Below, in pieces: positions 46,205 to 57,322 of a stretch of 64,000 nt of DNA. Within the stretch, counting starts at the first letter, position 1; every line of letters starts with the position of its first letter. Source of the stretch: Cordia subcordata (taxonomy: Eukaryota > Streptophyta > Magnoliopsida > Boraginales > Cordiaceae). Location: positions 8,213,501 through 8,277,500 of the forward strand of contig JAPTOF010000012.1 of the NCBI GenBank assembly GCA_028554755.1, in the 5' to 3' direction. The notes beneath the pieces are model-generated. The model was not told where the DNA came from. It saw nothing but the letters and a program-made list of their open reading frames with translations, and searched no databases. The translations under genes were made by a program, and so were the position numbers.

Positions 46205-47224
46205 TGTTGGAATTTTGCAACTTAATGGTTAAAGTGGTATTTCATCATTCTTCAAATAAGTGTTAGTTTAGAGTGCTTTAACATGAGGTCAAAGCAATAT
46301 TGACTCAATTTTTGAGTTAGGTCCCGCACGTCAAAGGGTTAATAGTCGGTACCGTTACGTTCCTTGTTTCGAGTGGGTTAACATGATATATTTACATGTT
46401 AGAAACGGATTAAAGGTGAATGAGAAATTAGCAACCAAAGTTGAGTGTGTTACTAGTTTGGTTCTTTGATTTGGTTGTGCGTGGGTTTGTATCTCACATA
46501 GGAAAGCCATTAAACTTGTGCTCACTTTATATATAGATTCCTTTATGAGATATGACAGCAAGGCATATGAAGGGAAGACTATACATGGTGGGCACGGTAC
46601 TAAACCCACCACACACGCGCGCTCGCCCGCACGGCATGGGACGGCCAGGCCAGGCCTGGGGACGCGGCGCGGGTGTGGGTGTGGCACGGATTTTCACTCC
46701 GGATTTTTTTTTTTGGGAAATTTCTCAAACTCCTGAAGATATTTGAAGAGAACGTAACATAATTGATACATTAAGCACGGGATTTAAACTTATACACATT
46801 TAAATCACGTTTAGCTTATTATCTGGTCAGGTGAGCTTATTTTCTGGCCGTTTTTTGCTATTGGAGGGACAGGTTTATTACCCTTCTTAAGTTCATTTAA
46901 TTTGATTGTTCTTCTTAGTTCTCCTATAAATAGCCAAGTCCAGAAGGTGCTGAATACCAAGTATTCTCGTATTAGTACATTGCATACTTTATAAGCATTT
47001 TGCAAGTCTTATTTTCTTCATACAGAGAGCGTCCTACACTTCTTGTTTGCTGGCTCTTGCTTCGGTGTGCTACCATAGTCAATCGGTATAGTCTTTGTAT
47101 CCTGGGAAGATACGCCATAACCTTTAGCACCGTGTGGAGGGGCGTAAATCCTTTAAGGAAATCAAGTTTCTCGAGGTTCGACTAATTTGTTTATTTTTGC
47201 TTATTCGTTATTTCAACTCCAGTC

Positions 47225-47263
<39 letters not shown>

Positions 47264-47310
47264 TGTGGTTTATTTTCTGCTTTATATTATTACATATTTT
47301 TTACTAACAA
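46205..47310 (+). repeat. Possible old copia-type LTR
   Basis: Starts TGTTGGAATTTTGC and includes a GC-rich patch (46612-46690) unlike its surroundings, a TATA-type CTCCTATAAATAGCC near 46921, and a U5-like region before an (AT)n run at 47227-47262. No matching second LTR or TSD was found, so boundaries and nature are uncertain. Open frames crossing the GC-rich patch are most likely fortuitous. Confidence 0.35.
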
Positions 47311-48090
47311 TAAGTTCTTTTGTATAATCTAACCTTGATACAAGTTTCATGGTTTGAACACTTTTTTTGGGTTGTGCCTTACTAATGTAGGTTGATATGA
47401 TGTTAGGACTTCATTGTAATTTTAGAAAAGATAGATGATGATGCATTTATTGTGGAATCTAGTTTCATATTCATGTTCATTTGGGATGCACACTTGCTAT
47501 ATGATTTTGGTACAGAGTCCCTTCGAGGGTAGGTTAGACACAAGCAATGTGTTGGTTGATCAAGAACTTTTGTTGACGTGACTTTATTATGGAACTAGAT
47601 ATATAACTATCTAAACAATTCATTTGGTGATGTAAACCCCTAGACAATTTCTTTTGATTTTTGACCAATCTATAAGCCACAAGATGGAATTAAGTGATGG
47701 TTACATAACCACTGCTAGATGGTACTGATATTCCCAATTGAAGTTAGGTGAATGTGAAGATATGACGATGTTTACTTATAGGTCTGTACTAAAAGTATGC
47801 ATACATAAAATTTGACCTTTTACTAAGATTCATATATGAGTTAGAGCTATTTAATTGTATTGAAATGCCAATCATGGGAGTCAACTTTATGGCTTCGGGA
47901 TACACTAGATGCCAAAGAACCTAATAGGCTATGAATGTCTTTAAAAAAATTGTAATTTTTTTCCCTCAGGAATTCATTATGCATATTCTTAAGAAGATTA
48001 TGAACACATTCAAGATTACAAGAAACATAGCTTAAATGTTAACCTTGAGGTTTTAGTTTGACCGATTTTTTTATTGAAATAGATTTCTTT
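47311..48090. other. No recognisable gene
   Basis: AT-rich. It ends in a gypsy 3' signature (GAGGATGAAAC near 48114), so part of it may be decayed gypsy internal sequence, but no domain can be read. Confidence 0.45.
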
Positions 48091-48109
48091 TCAAATCAAA
48101 ATATGCAAG

Positions 48110-49765
48110 TTTTGAGGATGAAACTTTTTATAAGAACGGAAGGTTGTAACGCGCTACAAATTTGGAATTTATTGGTAAGTGCATTACTAATAGGTTTATA
48201 AGTGAAATATTTTGTTTTGGGTCAAACCAGAGCTCTAAATGAACTTTGATATCATATTTTGTTTTGCTAAAAAGTTTGGTTAGGGGCCCAACTCAAACTA
48301 ATGATTTCCTAAACCTAGGATTAGAATATAAATTCTCTATATCTCCTATAGTCTCCCTAACACATAAGAGAGGGTTATTATGAGACAACTCTCTATAACT
48401 GAACTGGAGTAGCTTGTTGATTTAAGCTTATGACACTCTTTGGAAAAGGTGTAATATATATATTTGAATATAGTTAGGTGGTTTTACATAAGGCAATACA
48501 TAAAAAGTGTTTGTAGGTCTTAATATTTGCTATGTGTAAAAGATTATAACTATAGTATTTAGATGTTCGGCTACTTAGTTAGTTTTGCACCTTAGGAAAA
48601 CACAAAAAAGGGTGAAATAGAACACTATTCATACGAATAGCGACAGGCATCGTTCGTATAAATAATACTTTTTTACTTTTGCTTATGAATTCTTTTGTTT
48701 TATATTGTTACTTTACAAATTATCTCCTCCCTTTTTGTTATTTTCCCTATATTATTTTACAATCATTATATGATTACTAAGGTTCTTTATAAGATTTTAT
48801 ATGTGAATATTTATTTTAGAGTTATTTTATAAGTATAAAAATATACAGAAGAGTTGCCCTAAACTTAAGACCCAATGTTGCATGAAATGCTTACTTTAAT
48901 TCTTGTGCAGAACATAATTTTGATATAATAAATATAAATCCTTGTGCCATTTGTTACGGTTGTGATTTTGGACTCTTTACTGGTAAGGATTGTAGACCAT
49001 GATTTGGGATAGTGCACTATTTTTTTACAAGATTCCCAATTGCCATTGGTGGTATGTGCAAAAACAAACCACTTTTTGGACTGTGATACTACGAATGTAG
49101 CCTTTGCCATCTTCTCCTTACATCTATTGTTGGCACTTTTGGGTTTCATTTTCGTTTTGATACTATTTTGAATATTTTGTTAACTTTGTGATATTACCCT
49201 TGGTTGACTTATGACATTTTACTCTATTTTCTAGCTCATGGTTTTTAGCGGACACTTCGAACTATGGATATATTATTAGCAATGTCTTGTCACCTCTCAC
49301 ATTAAGTAGTATACGTTTTGATACGGATACTATTTTTAGGAGACTTACTACTTATTAAAATTTATTTCTCACTTTTATCTTGTTTCAAACTATATTTTCT
49401 TCAAGAAAGTGAAAACTACCCTGTATTACTTGAGCTGGGGAGTTTGGATAACCACTTTATCTAACGTGATAATCCAATCTGTGATCCTTTTAGGATGGTC
49501 ATGGGGGCGTCTCATTGTAAAACTATTGGAGTTTCATTAATTGTTTTAGTGGTTAATCTTGGAGTTTGTTTACATTTTGGGGTCATTTGATCTATCTTAG
49601 TTTCTTTCGGTTTAGATGCTTTGTAACTCGCCAGCTTTGGCTTTGATTTTTGGTTTATAGTGCTTAGCCCGTTATTGTCTTAGGAAGGATCTCTTTTCCT
49701 TCTTAGGTGTATGACAGTTGCATTATAAGATTTGCCATGGGCAGGTTTTAGGGCCATGACAGTAT
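48110..49765 (+). mobile_element. Gypsy-type 3' end plus LTR
   Basis: GAGGATGAAACTTTTTATA followed by the purine-rich AAGAACGGAAGG is the usual 3' end of plant gypsy internal regions just before the LTR. The LTR (48145-49761) starts TGTAACGCGCT and ends GGGCCATGACA. After it come TAGTGGTAGCATAGAAGC, which resembles a degenerate initiator-Met primer site. Flanks (AAGGT/GTATA) do not form a TSD. No coding domain was found. Confidence 0.55.
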
Positions 49766-49888
49766 AGTGGTAGCATAGAAGCATTATGATGTAATTGGTT
49801 CTTTCTTATACATAGTATGGAAGATCGATAGATTTTAGCTTGAACTTGTGAAAAGAAGAAGTATAAGATTCAGAGACAATTAGTTCAT

Positions 49889-50274
49889 GGGTATATTCCC
49901 CTAATAGTCTCCCTAATAGTCTCTGGACTATTAATTTTATCATATTTTAGTCTCTTAACTTTCAAAATGAACCTTTTATCCTAGGATTATTGACTTTATT
50001 GTATTTTAGTCCTTTGACTTTCAAAACGAACCTTGTAGTCCTTGAACTTTGATAAATTGGAAATCGTTAGTGCTTAAAAAGGGGGTTCATTTTAGACGTT
50101 CAAGGACTAACATCGGCCTATTTATCAAAAATCTATGGACTAAAAGGTTTATCAAAATCAAGGAACTAAAATGGGACAAAGTCAATAATCCAGGGACTAA
50201 AACGTTTATTTGAAAGTCAAAGAACTAAAATGTGACAAAGTCAATAGTCTAAGGACTATGAAGGGAATAAACGC
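49889..50274. mobile_element. Mutator-type MITE with long inverted repeats and 9-bp TSD
   Basis: A 386-bp element with arms of about 180 bp: left GGGTATATTCCC..., right (reverse complement) GCGTTTATTCCC..., with repeated TAGTC...GACTTT...TTTTAGTC blocks in both. It is flanked by perfect 9-bp duplications TTAGTTCAT (49880-49888 and 50275-50283), the size typical of Mutator-like elements. The interior is non-coding. The paralogous position near 13250 has a single TTAGTAAAT and no insertion. Confidence 0.88.
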
Positions 50275-50327
50275 TTAGTTCATTGTACATTTTAGGGCAT
50301 GGCATGCATATTCTTGGTGAAAGATTG

Positions 50328-50540
50328 TTTTCTGCTTCTTTTTCTCTTAGTTGAAATTATGAAAGATTATTTATATTATTTCTCACAGTACTAGTCAGTT
50401 TTCTTCTTCTTTTTCTCTTAGTTGAAATTATGAAAGATTATTTATATTATTTTTCACAATATTAGTCTGTTTTCTTCTTCTTTTTCTCTTAGTTGAAATC
50501 ATGAAAGATAGTTTATATTATTTCTCACAGTACTAGTCTC
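50328..50540. repeat. Three tandem 71-bp repeats
   Basis: Units at 50328-50398, 50399-50469 and 50470-50540 share TTTTTCTCTTAGTTGAAAT and CACAGTACTAGTC-type ends with few differences. The paralogous flank near 13315-13400 has one diverged unit, so the expansion is specific to this copy. Confidence 0.88.
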
Positions 50541-50856
50541 AAGGCCTTGAGCTCGTAGTTCAAACTAGTATGATAAAATTAAAGAAAAGAATATTGACCT
50601 TTTATTTATTAAGATTCAAAAAATGGCTTGTAAGGGCTTTAGTAGTGAGTCCCACAGCTTCAAAGCGCAGTACTTTTTCTTGTACATCTTTCATTTCTAA
50701 TTAACGACCACTTTGATACTTCAAATTCACTAGGTCATAATGATAAACCAATATTATTATTCAAATTTATAACATTCACTTAAAAAATCACTTTTCTACC
50801 ATAATTTTCCACTCATGTGGAATATTACAATGTAACTTGCTTCAAATTAGGGGCCG

Positions 50857-51410
50857 TTACCGCCCACCAATAATTGTTATTGAAATATCATTAGCTGAAC
50901 ATGTACAATGCTTGGGCAAAGACGTCTTTAATTCATTAGATCTTTCATTTAAGCTGAATGTAGGTCGATCTGGCCATGGAAGACTTGTCTTGTTGCAAAG
51001 CATAAACACAACCATGGACATAGTTGGCCAATCATTAGCATATTGTTGAACACAGAGAAGAGCTACATGTATGCATCTAGTAACTTGTGTTGGATCGTAG
51101 GAGTTATCTGGCCTTGGATCTAATAGCTCGAACGCCTTGCCCTCATTCCATAGTTGCCAAGCCTGAACTTAGCATGTGGTTAGATACCAGTTGATGATAG
51201 TGTAGTTCTCATGAATTAGAAAATGATCATGGATGCATTTTCACTTACATATTCCAAGAGGTTTTGAGAATTCTTGGAATTATTATGGAACCCATTGTTT
51301 CTTTTACTGCTAATAGCCTCTAGTAACAAGACACTAAAGTTGAAAACATCTGATTTCTCAGAAAATATTCCTTGCATTGCATATTCTGGGGATATATAAC
51401 CACTGCATTG
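50857..51410 (-). pseudogene. S-receptor-like kinase paralogue B, C-terminal kinase exons
   Basis: Two exons remain open. The upstream one (51268-51400) reads [20 protein letters not shown] and [14 protein letters not shown]. The last one (50857-51165, stop TAA at 50857-50859) reads AWQLWNEGKAFELLDPRPDN, RCIHVALLCVQQ, DWPTMSMVVFML and ends SITIIGGR. These are kinase subdomains VIII-XI and the C-tail of an S-domain kinase. The normally invariant Arg of the DRPTM motif is Trp. The upstream exons with the glycine loop, VAIK lysine, HRD and DFG are missing: the intron after this exon passes directly into the intron preceding the transmembrane exon of copy A. Confidence 0.85.
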
Positions 51411-51734
51411 GAGTATAAGAAGTCAATTTAAATACCATAGAAATGATCTCTACCTAAAAAATGAGCAAATTACCCATTAGTTATTATTCTGTTGTGTTGA
51501 ATTTGACATCCAAACTCAATCACTGGACCAAACCTTAATATGGTCGTAAAAGGCCCTAAAGGAAGCATGAGACAGGCTATGTACAAGGACTGATTTCGAC
51601 AACTATCGTGCTACCAAACTCAATCACCGGACTCGAAAACATTTAAGCTCATATTGACAATAGTATAAATTTGAAACAGAATTACTTAATGGAATCAATC
51701 TGGAAATAAATGTTAGAATGTAGAGATGCAGAAA

Positions 51735-52092
51735 AAAGTGTGTACCTAATTCAGAATATGCAAGTCTAATATGCAACTTCTCTCCACCAGAAGGAAACTC
51801 CTGAATGTCAATTAGATCATCTCCCTATAACATACAACCTAATCCATCTACATATGAACAAGCAAGGCAAGAGCAGTTATTCAGACAGATGGATTTACAT
51901 TCTGTTATATCATTAGCAAAAACATAGTGTGAGAAGTCCGGTATTTTCATTCCTGACAACTGCAGAAAACCATCTGCTTCGTCATTAGCATAACTAGTAT
52001 TTCTTTCACATTGGAATTTAGTTCTTCGAACACAACCACTGGTTCGGTTACCTCTGCTCCATTCATCCTCAGACATCGGTTCATCACATTGG
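51735..52092 (-). pseudogene. S-receptor-like kinase paralogue B, PAN/apple exon
   Basis: Reads EDEWSRGNRTSGCVRRTKFQ, then GMKIPDFSHYVFAND, CKSICLNNCSCLACSYVDGL, then CML followed by a stop (51825-51827) where copies A and C have Trp, then GDDLIDIQEFPSGGEKLHIR and SELG with a GT donor after it. The N-terminal side ends at about 52092, where TTTAGGG-like repeats begin. A short repeat (TTGGAATTTAG at 52012 and 52090) may mark that junction. No EGF-like or lectin part remains. Confidence 0.82.
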
Positions 52093-52093
52093 A

Positions 52094-52200
52094 ATTTAGG
52101 GTTTGGGTTTTGGGTTTTGGGTTTGGGTTTTTTGGATCGGGCCTGGATAGTGGCCTTGTCCAACTTGGCTAGGTTTTGGGTTTTGGGTTAATTAATTTTT
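52094..52200. repeat. Degenerate telomere-like repeat
   Basis: TTTAGGGTTTGGGTTTTGGG and further GGGTTTT units at 52096-52136, with another block near 52172-52190. It resembles the plant telomere unit TTTAGGG in degenerate form. Confidence 0.6.
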
Positions 52201-52330
52201 TTTTTTTGTTGGGCTTGGGTTCTAGGCTAGAAAAAAAATATATATTTTTTTTATTTGGGCCTGGGCTAGTCCAAAAGAATTAAAAAAAAAAAAGAGAAGG
52301 ATTTTTTTCTATTTGGGCTTAGATTTAGTC
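52201..52330. other. Low-complexity sequence
   Basis: Poly-T, poly-A and GGGCTTGGGCC-type patches. No gene. Confidence 0.6.
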
Positions 52331-52675
52331 CAGAAACCCAAAAAAATCTGACCAGGTTTGGCCTTTGACCAGCGTTGACCAGTTCCGAGGGTTGACTTTG
52401 ACCGTTGACCATTGACTAAGGGTTGACCAGGTTTGACCAGAGCCTTACCCACATTTTTCGACATGCTGAGTCCATTTTTGGACTCTGTTTTTCCAGATTC
52501 TGCTCCGAAGTGCATGTGTAAGGACAGTGTTGACTTTGACCAATAGGTTTGACTTTGACTGGTGTTGACCAAAGTTGATCGGGGGTGTTCCTAAGGCTTT
52601 TCGACATGCTGAATTCGTTTTTGCCATCCGTTGTGCCAAATTCAATTCCGAAGTGTGAGTTTTTTGCAAACGAAG

Positions 52676-53415
52676 ATGTCTTCCACAGGTGAAAAGTTTG
52701 AAATCGAGAAGTTTGACAAGAGAATGGGTTTCAGTCTATGGAGGATTAGATTCAAGGCATTTATGATAATGCAAGGACTTCGAAAAGTCATTGAAGAAGT
52801 TATCCCGGAGAAGACGGAACCAGCAGCGAGACAAGAACTCGAAGCGAAAGCCTTGAGTGCAATACATATATCCGTGACGAATGAAGTATTACTGAAGATT
52901 GCTGAGAAGCTGATAGCAGTTAAGGCTTGGAATACTTTGATGGAATTATATGCATTAAAATCTCTCACAAATCGCCTCTACTTGAAGAAGCGATTGTATC
53001 GTCTTAAAATGAAAGAAGGTGCATCACTAAAATAACACCTTGATGAGTTTACCTCTTGTTTTATTGCTTTGAAGGATGTGGGTGTTAAAATTGAAGACGA
53101 AGACCAAGCTATGATCCTATTATGCTTCTTATCATCTTCATATATGAACTTTGTAGACACTATTTTGTATGGCAGGGATAAAATTACCTTTGAAGATGTA
53201 ATTGCTTCATTAAAATCGAAAGATCTTCAAACACATATTTCGGGACATAGAGAAGAAGTTCATAGGGTGGGTTTAGTGAGTAGAGGGAGATTGGAGAATA
53301 GGGAGGGATCTTTGGGTAAAAAGAAATGCAAGTCAAGGTCAAAATCAAGAGTAAGGAAGCTATGCTATTTCGAGTATGGTGAAAAGGGTCACATTAAGAA
53401 AGAATGTCCAAACTG
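52676..53415 (+). pseudogene. Element D gag (broken)
   Basis: Starts MSSTGEKFEIEKFD at 52676, the usual N-terminus of Tnt1-like Gag, then FSLWRIRFKAFMIMQGL, a UBN2-like domain (AWNTLMELYALKSLTNRLYL) and, near 53361, a zinc-knuckle remnant reading CYFEYGEKGHIKKEC in which the second cysteine is lost. A TAA near 53033 interrupts the frame; a frame change near 53410 precedes pol. Confidence 0.82.
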
Positions 53416-55414
53416 AAAAAGGAAAGAAAAAGGTAGATAAGTCAGCCAATGTGGTGGAAAGTGCTGATAGTGATGGGGAGAACTCGAGCAGTACCGGGGA
53501 TGTTTTGACTGTGAGTGCATCGCAGTGGCATAATCAATGGATTCTTGATACTAGTGCAATGTTTCATATGTGTCCTAGGCATGACTGGTTCTCTTCTTAT
53601 TCCAAAAGGGAAGGGAAAGTCTTTTTAGCCAATGATCTTTTGTTGAAGGTAGAAGGAATGGGCATCGTAAATATCAAGATGTTTGATGGTATTACAAGAT
53701 CTCTCGAGTGTTGGCATGTACCGGAGCTGAAGAAAAACTTAATTTCTCTTGGGCATTTGGATTCTCATGGGTACAAATTTCGAAGTGAGAATGGTGTCTT
53801 AAAGGTGACCAAAGGTGCAATTATGCTCTTGAAAGGGAACTTGACTGGCGACATATATGTTCTTCAAGGTAGTAGAGTTACAGGTGTTGCAGTTGTTGCA
53901 TCTGAAGAGAGTGATAATGACACCACGCAGTTATGGCACAAAAAGTTAGGCCATATGAGCAAAAGAGGACTGACCGAGCTAAGCAAAAGGGATTTGTTTT
54001 GTGGGCAAAGAACGAGAAAGCTTGAATTCTGTGAGCATTGTGTTTTTGGAAGGCAAACCAGGGTGAAGTTCAGCAAGGGGCAAGAGAATACCAAAGGTAT
54101 ACTTGATTACATTCATTCTGATCTTTGGGGTCCTAATAAAGTTTCTTTAAAGAAAGGTGTCAGGTATTACATCACTTTCATTGATACATACTCTCGGATA
54201 GTGTGGGTATACTTCTTGAAAACTAAAGATGAGGCGTTTCCAACATTTGTCTAGTGAAAGACGTTAATTGAGAAGCAGACTGGTAAATAGATCAAGCGTC
54301 TTAGGACTAACAATGGATTGGTATACTGCAATAAAGAGTTTGATGAGTTCTGCAGGAAACATGGCATTGTGAGATATCGCACATGTGTAGGGGCACCACA
54401 ATAGAATGGAGTTACAGAACGCATGAATAGAACTCTGGTGAAGAGAGCTCGTTGTATGCTCTCCCATTCTGGATTGAGTCAAGACTTTTGGGCTGAAGCC
54501 GTTAATACGGCGTGCTACTTCATGAATAGGTCTCCATCCAAAGCTATTGAATTGAAAACTCCTTTTAAGTTATGGTCTGGAAAGCCTACTGACTACTCTC
54601 GATTGAGGGTGTTCAGTTGCCCTGCGTACGCTCACGTGAAAGATGGGAAGTTGGAGCCGAGGGCAAAGAAATGCATATTCATAGGTTATGCATTCGAGAG
54701 GAAAGGTTATAGGTTGTGGTGCATAAATCTAAACTCTCCAGGTTTCCTCGTCAATAGGGATGTCACATTCAATGAGTCTGCTTCATTAAACCTAGAAAAG
54801 GAGAAATCGGTAGCTACTTTAGACCACAGTGTCAAAGAGCAGGTGGAGGTATTTGCTGATATTCCAAATGTTCCATCTAGTAGTAGTAGCAGTCCAATTC
54901 AGCCGACTCAACCAACTGAGGTGCATGATCAAAATGTGCCTGAACAACAGAAGTACAGCATTACTACTGGGCGAGAAAGGAGACAGATTAGGGAGCCTCA
55001 AAGGTATAGATACGTTAATCTTGTTGCTTATGCTTTGACTATTGCTGAAACAATTGAAGGACATGAGCCGAATTCGTACAAAGAGGCTATATCTAGAAAA
55101 GATTCTACTCAGTAGATAGGTGCCATAAGTGAGGAGATTGAGTCTCTTCAGAAGAATCAGACATGAAAGCTTGTTGAATTGCCTGAGGGATAGCAAATTG
55201 TCGGTTGCAAATGGGTTTACAAGAAAAAGGAAAGTACTCTAGGGGTTGAGGGTCCTCAATACAAGGCATGCTTGGTGGCAAAAGGAGATACACAAAGGGA
55301 GGGTGTTGACTTCAACGAAGTGTTCTCTCCGGTTGTGAAGCATACTTCCATCAGGGTTTTACTTGTTTTTATTGCTCTTCATGACTTAGAGCTTGAGTAG
55401 CTAGATGTGAAAAC
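53416..55414 (+). pseudogene. Element D pol: protease, integrase and start of RT (broken)
   Basis: Protease near 53541 reads WILDTSAMFHMCP; the glycine of the catalytic D-T/S-G triad is Ser. The GAG-pre-integrase region LWHKKLGHMSKRGL is near 53932. In the integrase core (HSDLWGP, then RTNNGL near 54305, then VTERMNRTL) the second catalytic Asp is Asn. The C-terminal part (FSCPAYAHVKDGKLEPRAKK) is near 54610. RT starts GCKWVYKKKE near 55205. Stops occur near 54252, 54286, 54402, 55113, 55164, 55187 and 55398. It ends where the C LTR begins. Confidence 0.82.
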
Positions 55415-57308
55415 TGTTAGGATTAGTATGCCCTAAAGCTCACTTGTACATGACATTTTGGATATGAAACAATGTATAATTATATTTTTGTTAAATGGCA
55501 TTATGAGTTTCTTACATATAATCTCTGTTATGTTTTATCGATGCATGTATGAAGGTCCTTTGACTTGCGCTAATGACTTGGGTGCGCAGTGAGGCTGGAC
55601 GCACAGTAGGTTCAAGTCTAAATTTAGTCACGTCATAAATTGAATCCATAACCAAATAGTAGTGTTGGGCACTCTACTTTGATAAGGTTATATTAAGTAA
55701 GTCTCCTCTTTGAGGGTGATCTACCTAGGTCATTGGAGGACTTTCTGGATTTGTCTCAATAGTACGTGTGTCACGTATTGGATAGGACTATTGTGAGTAT
55801 GTTTTCTAGCGACGTACTATCAAAGAAAGAAAACAAGACACTCACGCTACTAAATGATCATTGCTCTTAATCTTGAGTATATGTGGATGAACTAATGAAG
55901 TTAGGGTTTAGTACTTTGATTCACGTGGGTGAGATCTTATTTTATTAGGATCAACGACCTTGTGCATTGAGTGCTAAGTTCTAATTAATTAGAACATGCA
56001 TATGCAAAATGGAATCTATGTGCCCCCTTTGGGATTGTCCAAATTTATCATCCGAATCTAGATCTAGTGATACTACCTTTATAGGTGTGTCGGTCATATG
56101 GCTTGAGGGTCGCTCCCGAGATCAAGAGATTCCATGACCAAGGATGGTTGGCAATAGGACAAGAAACCCAACGGAAAAAGATATAGCTAAGGAGGTGATA
56201 GTACACAAGCCAAAGGACCGATCTTAGCTGTGGGTATACATAGAGGGGCATTATGGTCAGTTATTTAGTAGGTCAAAGACAAAGTTCACATTCTTTTGTG
56301 ATAAGCTTTTGGGTAATGACAATTATTCTTGGAGTGCAACTTTGATCTTATGGTGGAATAGATCGAAGTTAAAAATAATTATTATGTCGCCTAGATCGGG
56401 CAAGGATAGTTTTAATTATTTTGGGAAGCCAATGATAATTGTGTCTTCTTGGTCCCTTCCCTAGTTGAAATGACTTTGAGAGAGTAATCTTGAAAGAACA
56501 AATTCCATATTGTGGTAGTAGCCTTATTGGGCCAAAGCTTGAAATTGGGTTTGGGCTTTCTTTAGAGTCCAAGATAACCTAATTGGGCTAGGATGGTTTT
56601 CTATTGGGCTTGGGCCTCCACATGGATTATGGACTATGTGTTGGACTTGGATAATGGGCTTGGCCTAAGTCTTCCAAGACAAGTGGACAACTTGCAAAAT
56701 ACTACAAAACAAGTGGACAACTTGCACAAGTCTTCCAAGACAAGATTGACAAGTTTCAAAAAGGAAATACTACATGGAAATTTTCTCCCACATTGAAAGT
56801 TTAGCAACTTTAGATGCCAAGGTTCTCTCTATAAATAGACAAGACCCTACACCTTTTATGCATTCCACTTTGTAGTTAATTTCTTCCTTTTTGGCAAGAA
56901 AATACTACAACACATAGTACACACTTATTGTGTGATTTTCGCTCTAGTTTTTCAAGAGCATATTACTTTGCTTCTTCCCACACAAGAGGCTATTCTCTCA
57001 AGATAAGTCTCTTTCATCATAGGGAAGAAGACTAGGGAGTTGCTTATTGTGACACTCTTATAGCAAATTTTGGTGGCCTTGTTCGTGAACGGGAACAAAG
57101 CTTGTAACCGGTTTTAGCTTCATTAAAGGCCCCACGCTTCAAGAGGTTAGCTTTATATACTTTTGCAAGCATTAGTTATATTCTATATGTTCTTGAGCAT
57201 GTTCTTGTGTGTGTAATGTGGTTATTTTATTTTCCTAGCATGTTTTCTTAGTTATAATTTAGAAAATATGGACTAGGATACCCCACACTTAATAATATCG
57301 ATCCTACA
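55415..57308 (+). repeat. Element C 5' LTR (1894 bp)
   Basis: TGTTAGGATTAG...GATCCTACA. A TATA box CTATAAATAGAC lies at about 56829. Minus-strand open frames within it recur in the 3' LTR only because the LTR is duplicated. Confidence 0.92.
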
Positions 57309-57310
57309 AT

Positions 57311-57322
57311 TGGTATCAGAGC
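57311..57322 (+). other. Element C primer-binding site (initiator-Met tRNA)
   Basis: Perfect TGGTATCAGAGC two bases after the 5' LTR. Confidence 0.92.

Larger units (their letters stand above)
52331..55414 (+). mobile_element. Tork/Tnt1-like Ty1/copia element D, 5'-truncated and interrupted by C
   Basis: A leader (52331-52675) rich in TTGACC/TTGACTTTGACC motifs precedes gag at 52676; no 5' LTR or primer site is present. Gag, protease, integrase and the beginning of RT follow, ending LDVKT at 55414 where element C begins. The rest of RT and RNase H should lie beyond C, outside the window. The leader resembles that of the NA family. Many stops show it is dead. Confidence 0.82.

Noticed and set aside
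46518..46746. Possible gene in the GC-rich patch near 46600
   Set aside because: Translations are Arg/Gly/Pro-rich by composition only, with no domain, and open frames exist on both strands as expected in GC-rich DNA.
56048..56572. Two 67-codon minus-strand frames repeated at 63468-63991
   Set aside because: They lie inside the two LTRs of element C and are identical because the LTRs are duplicated; no domain or codon signal.
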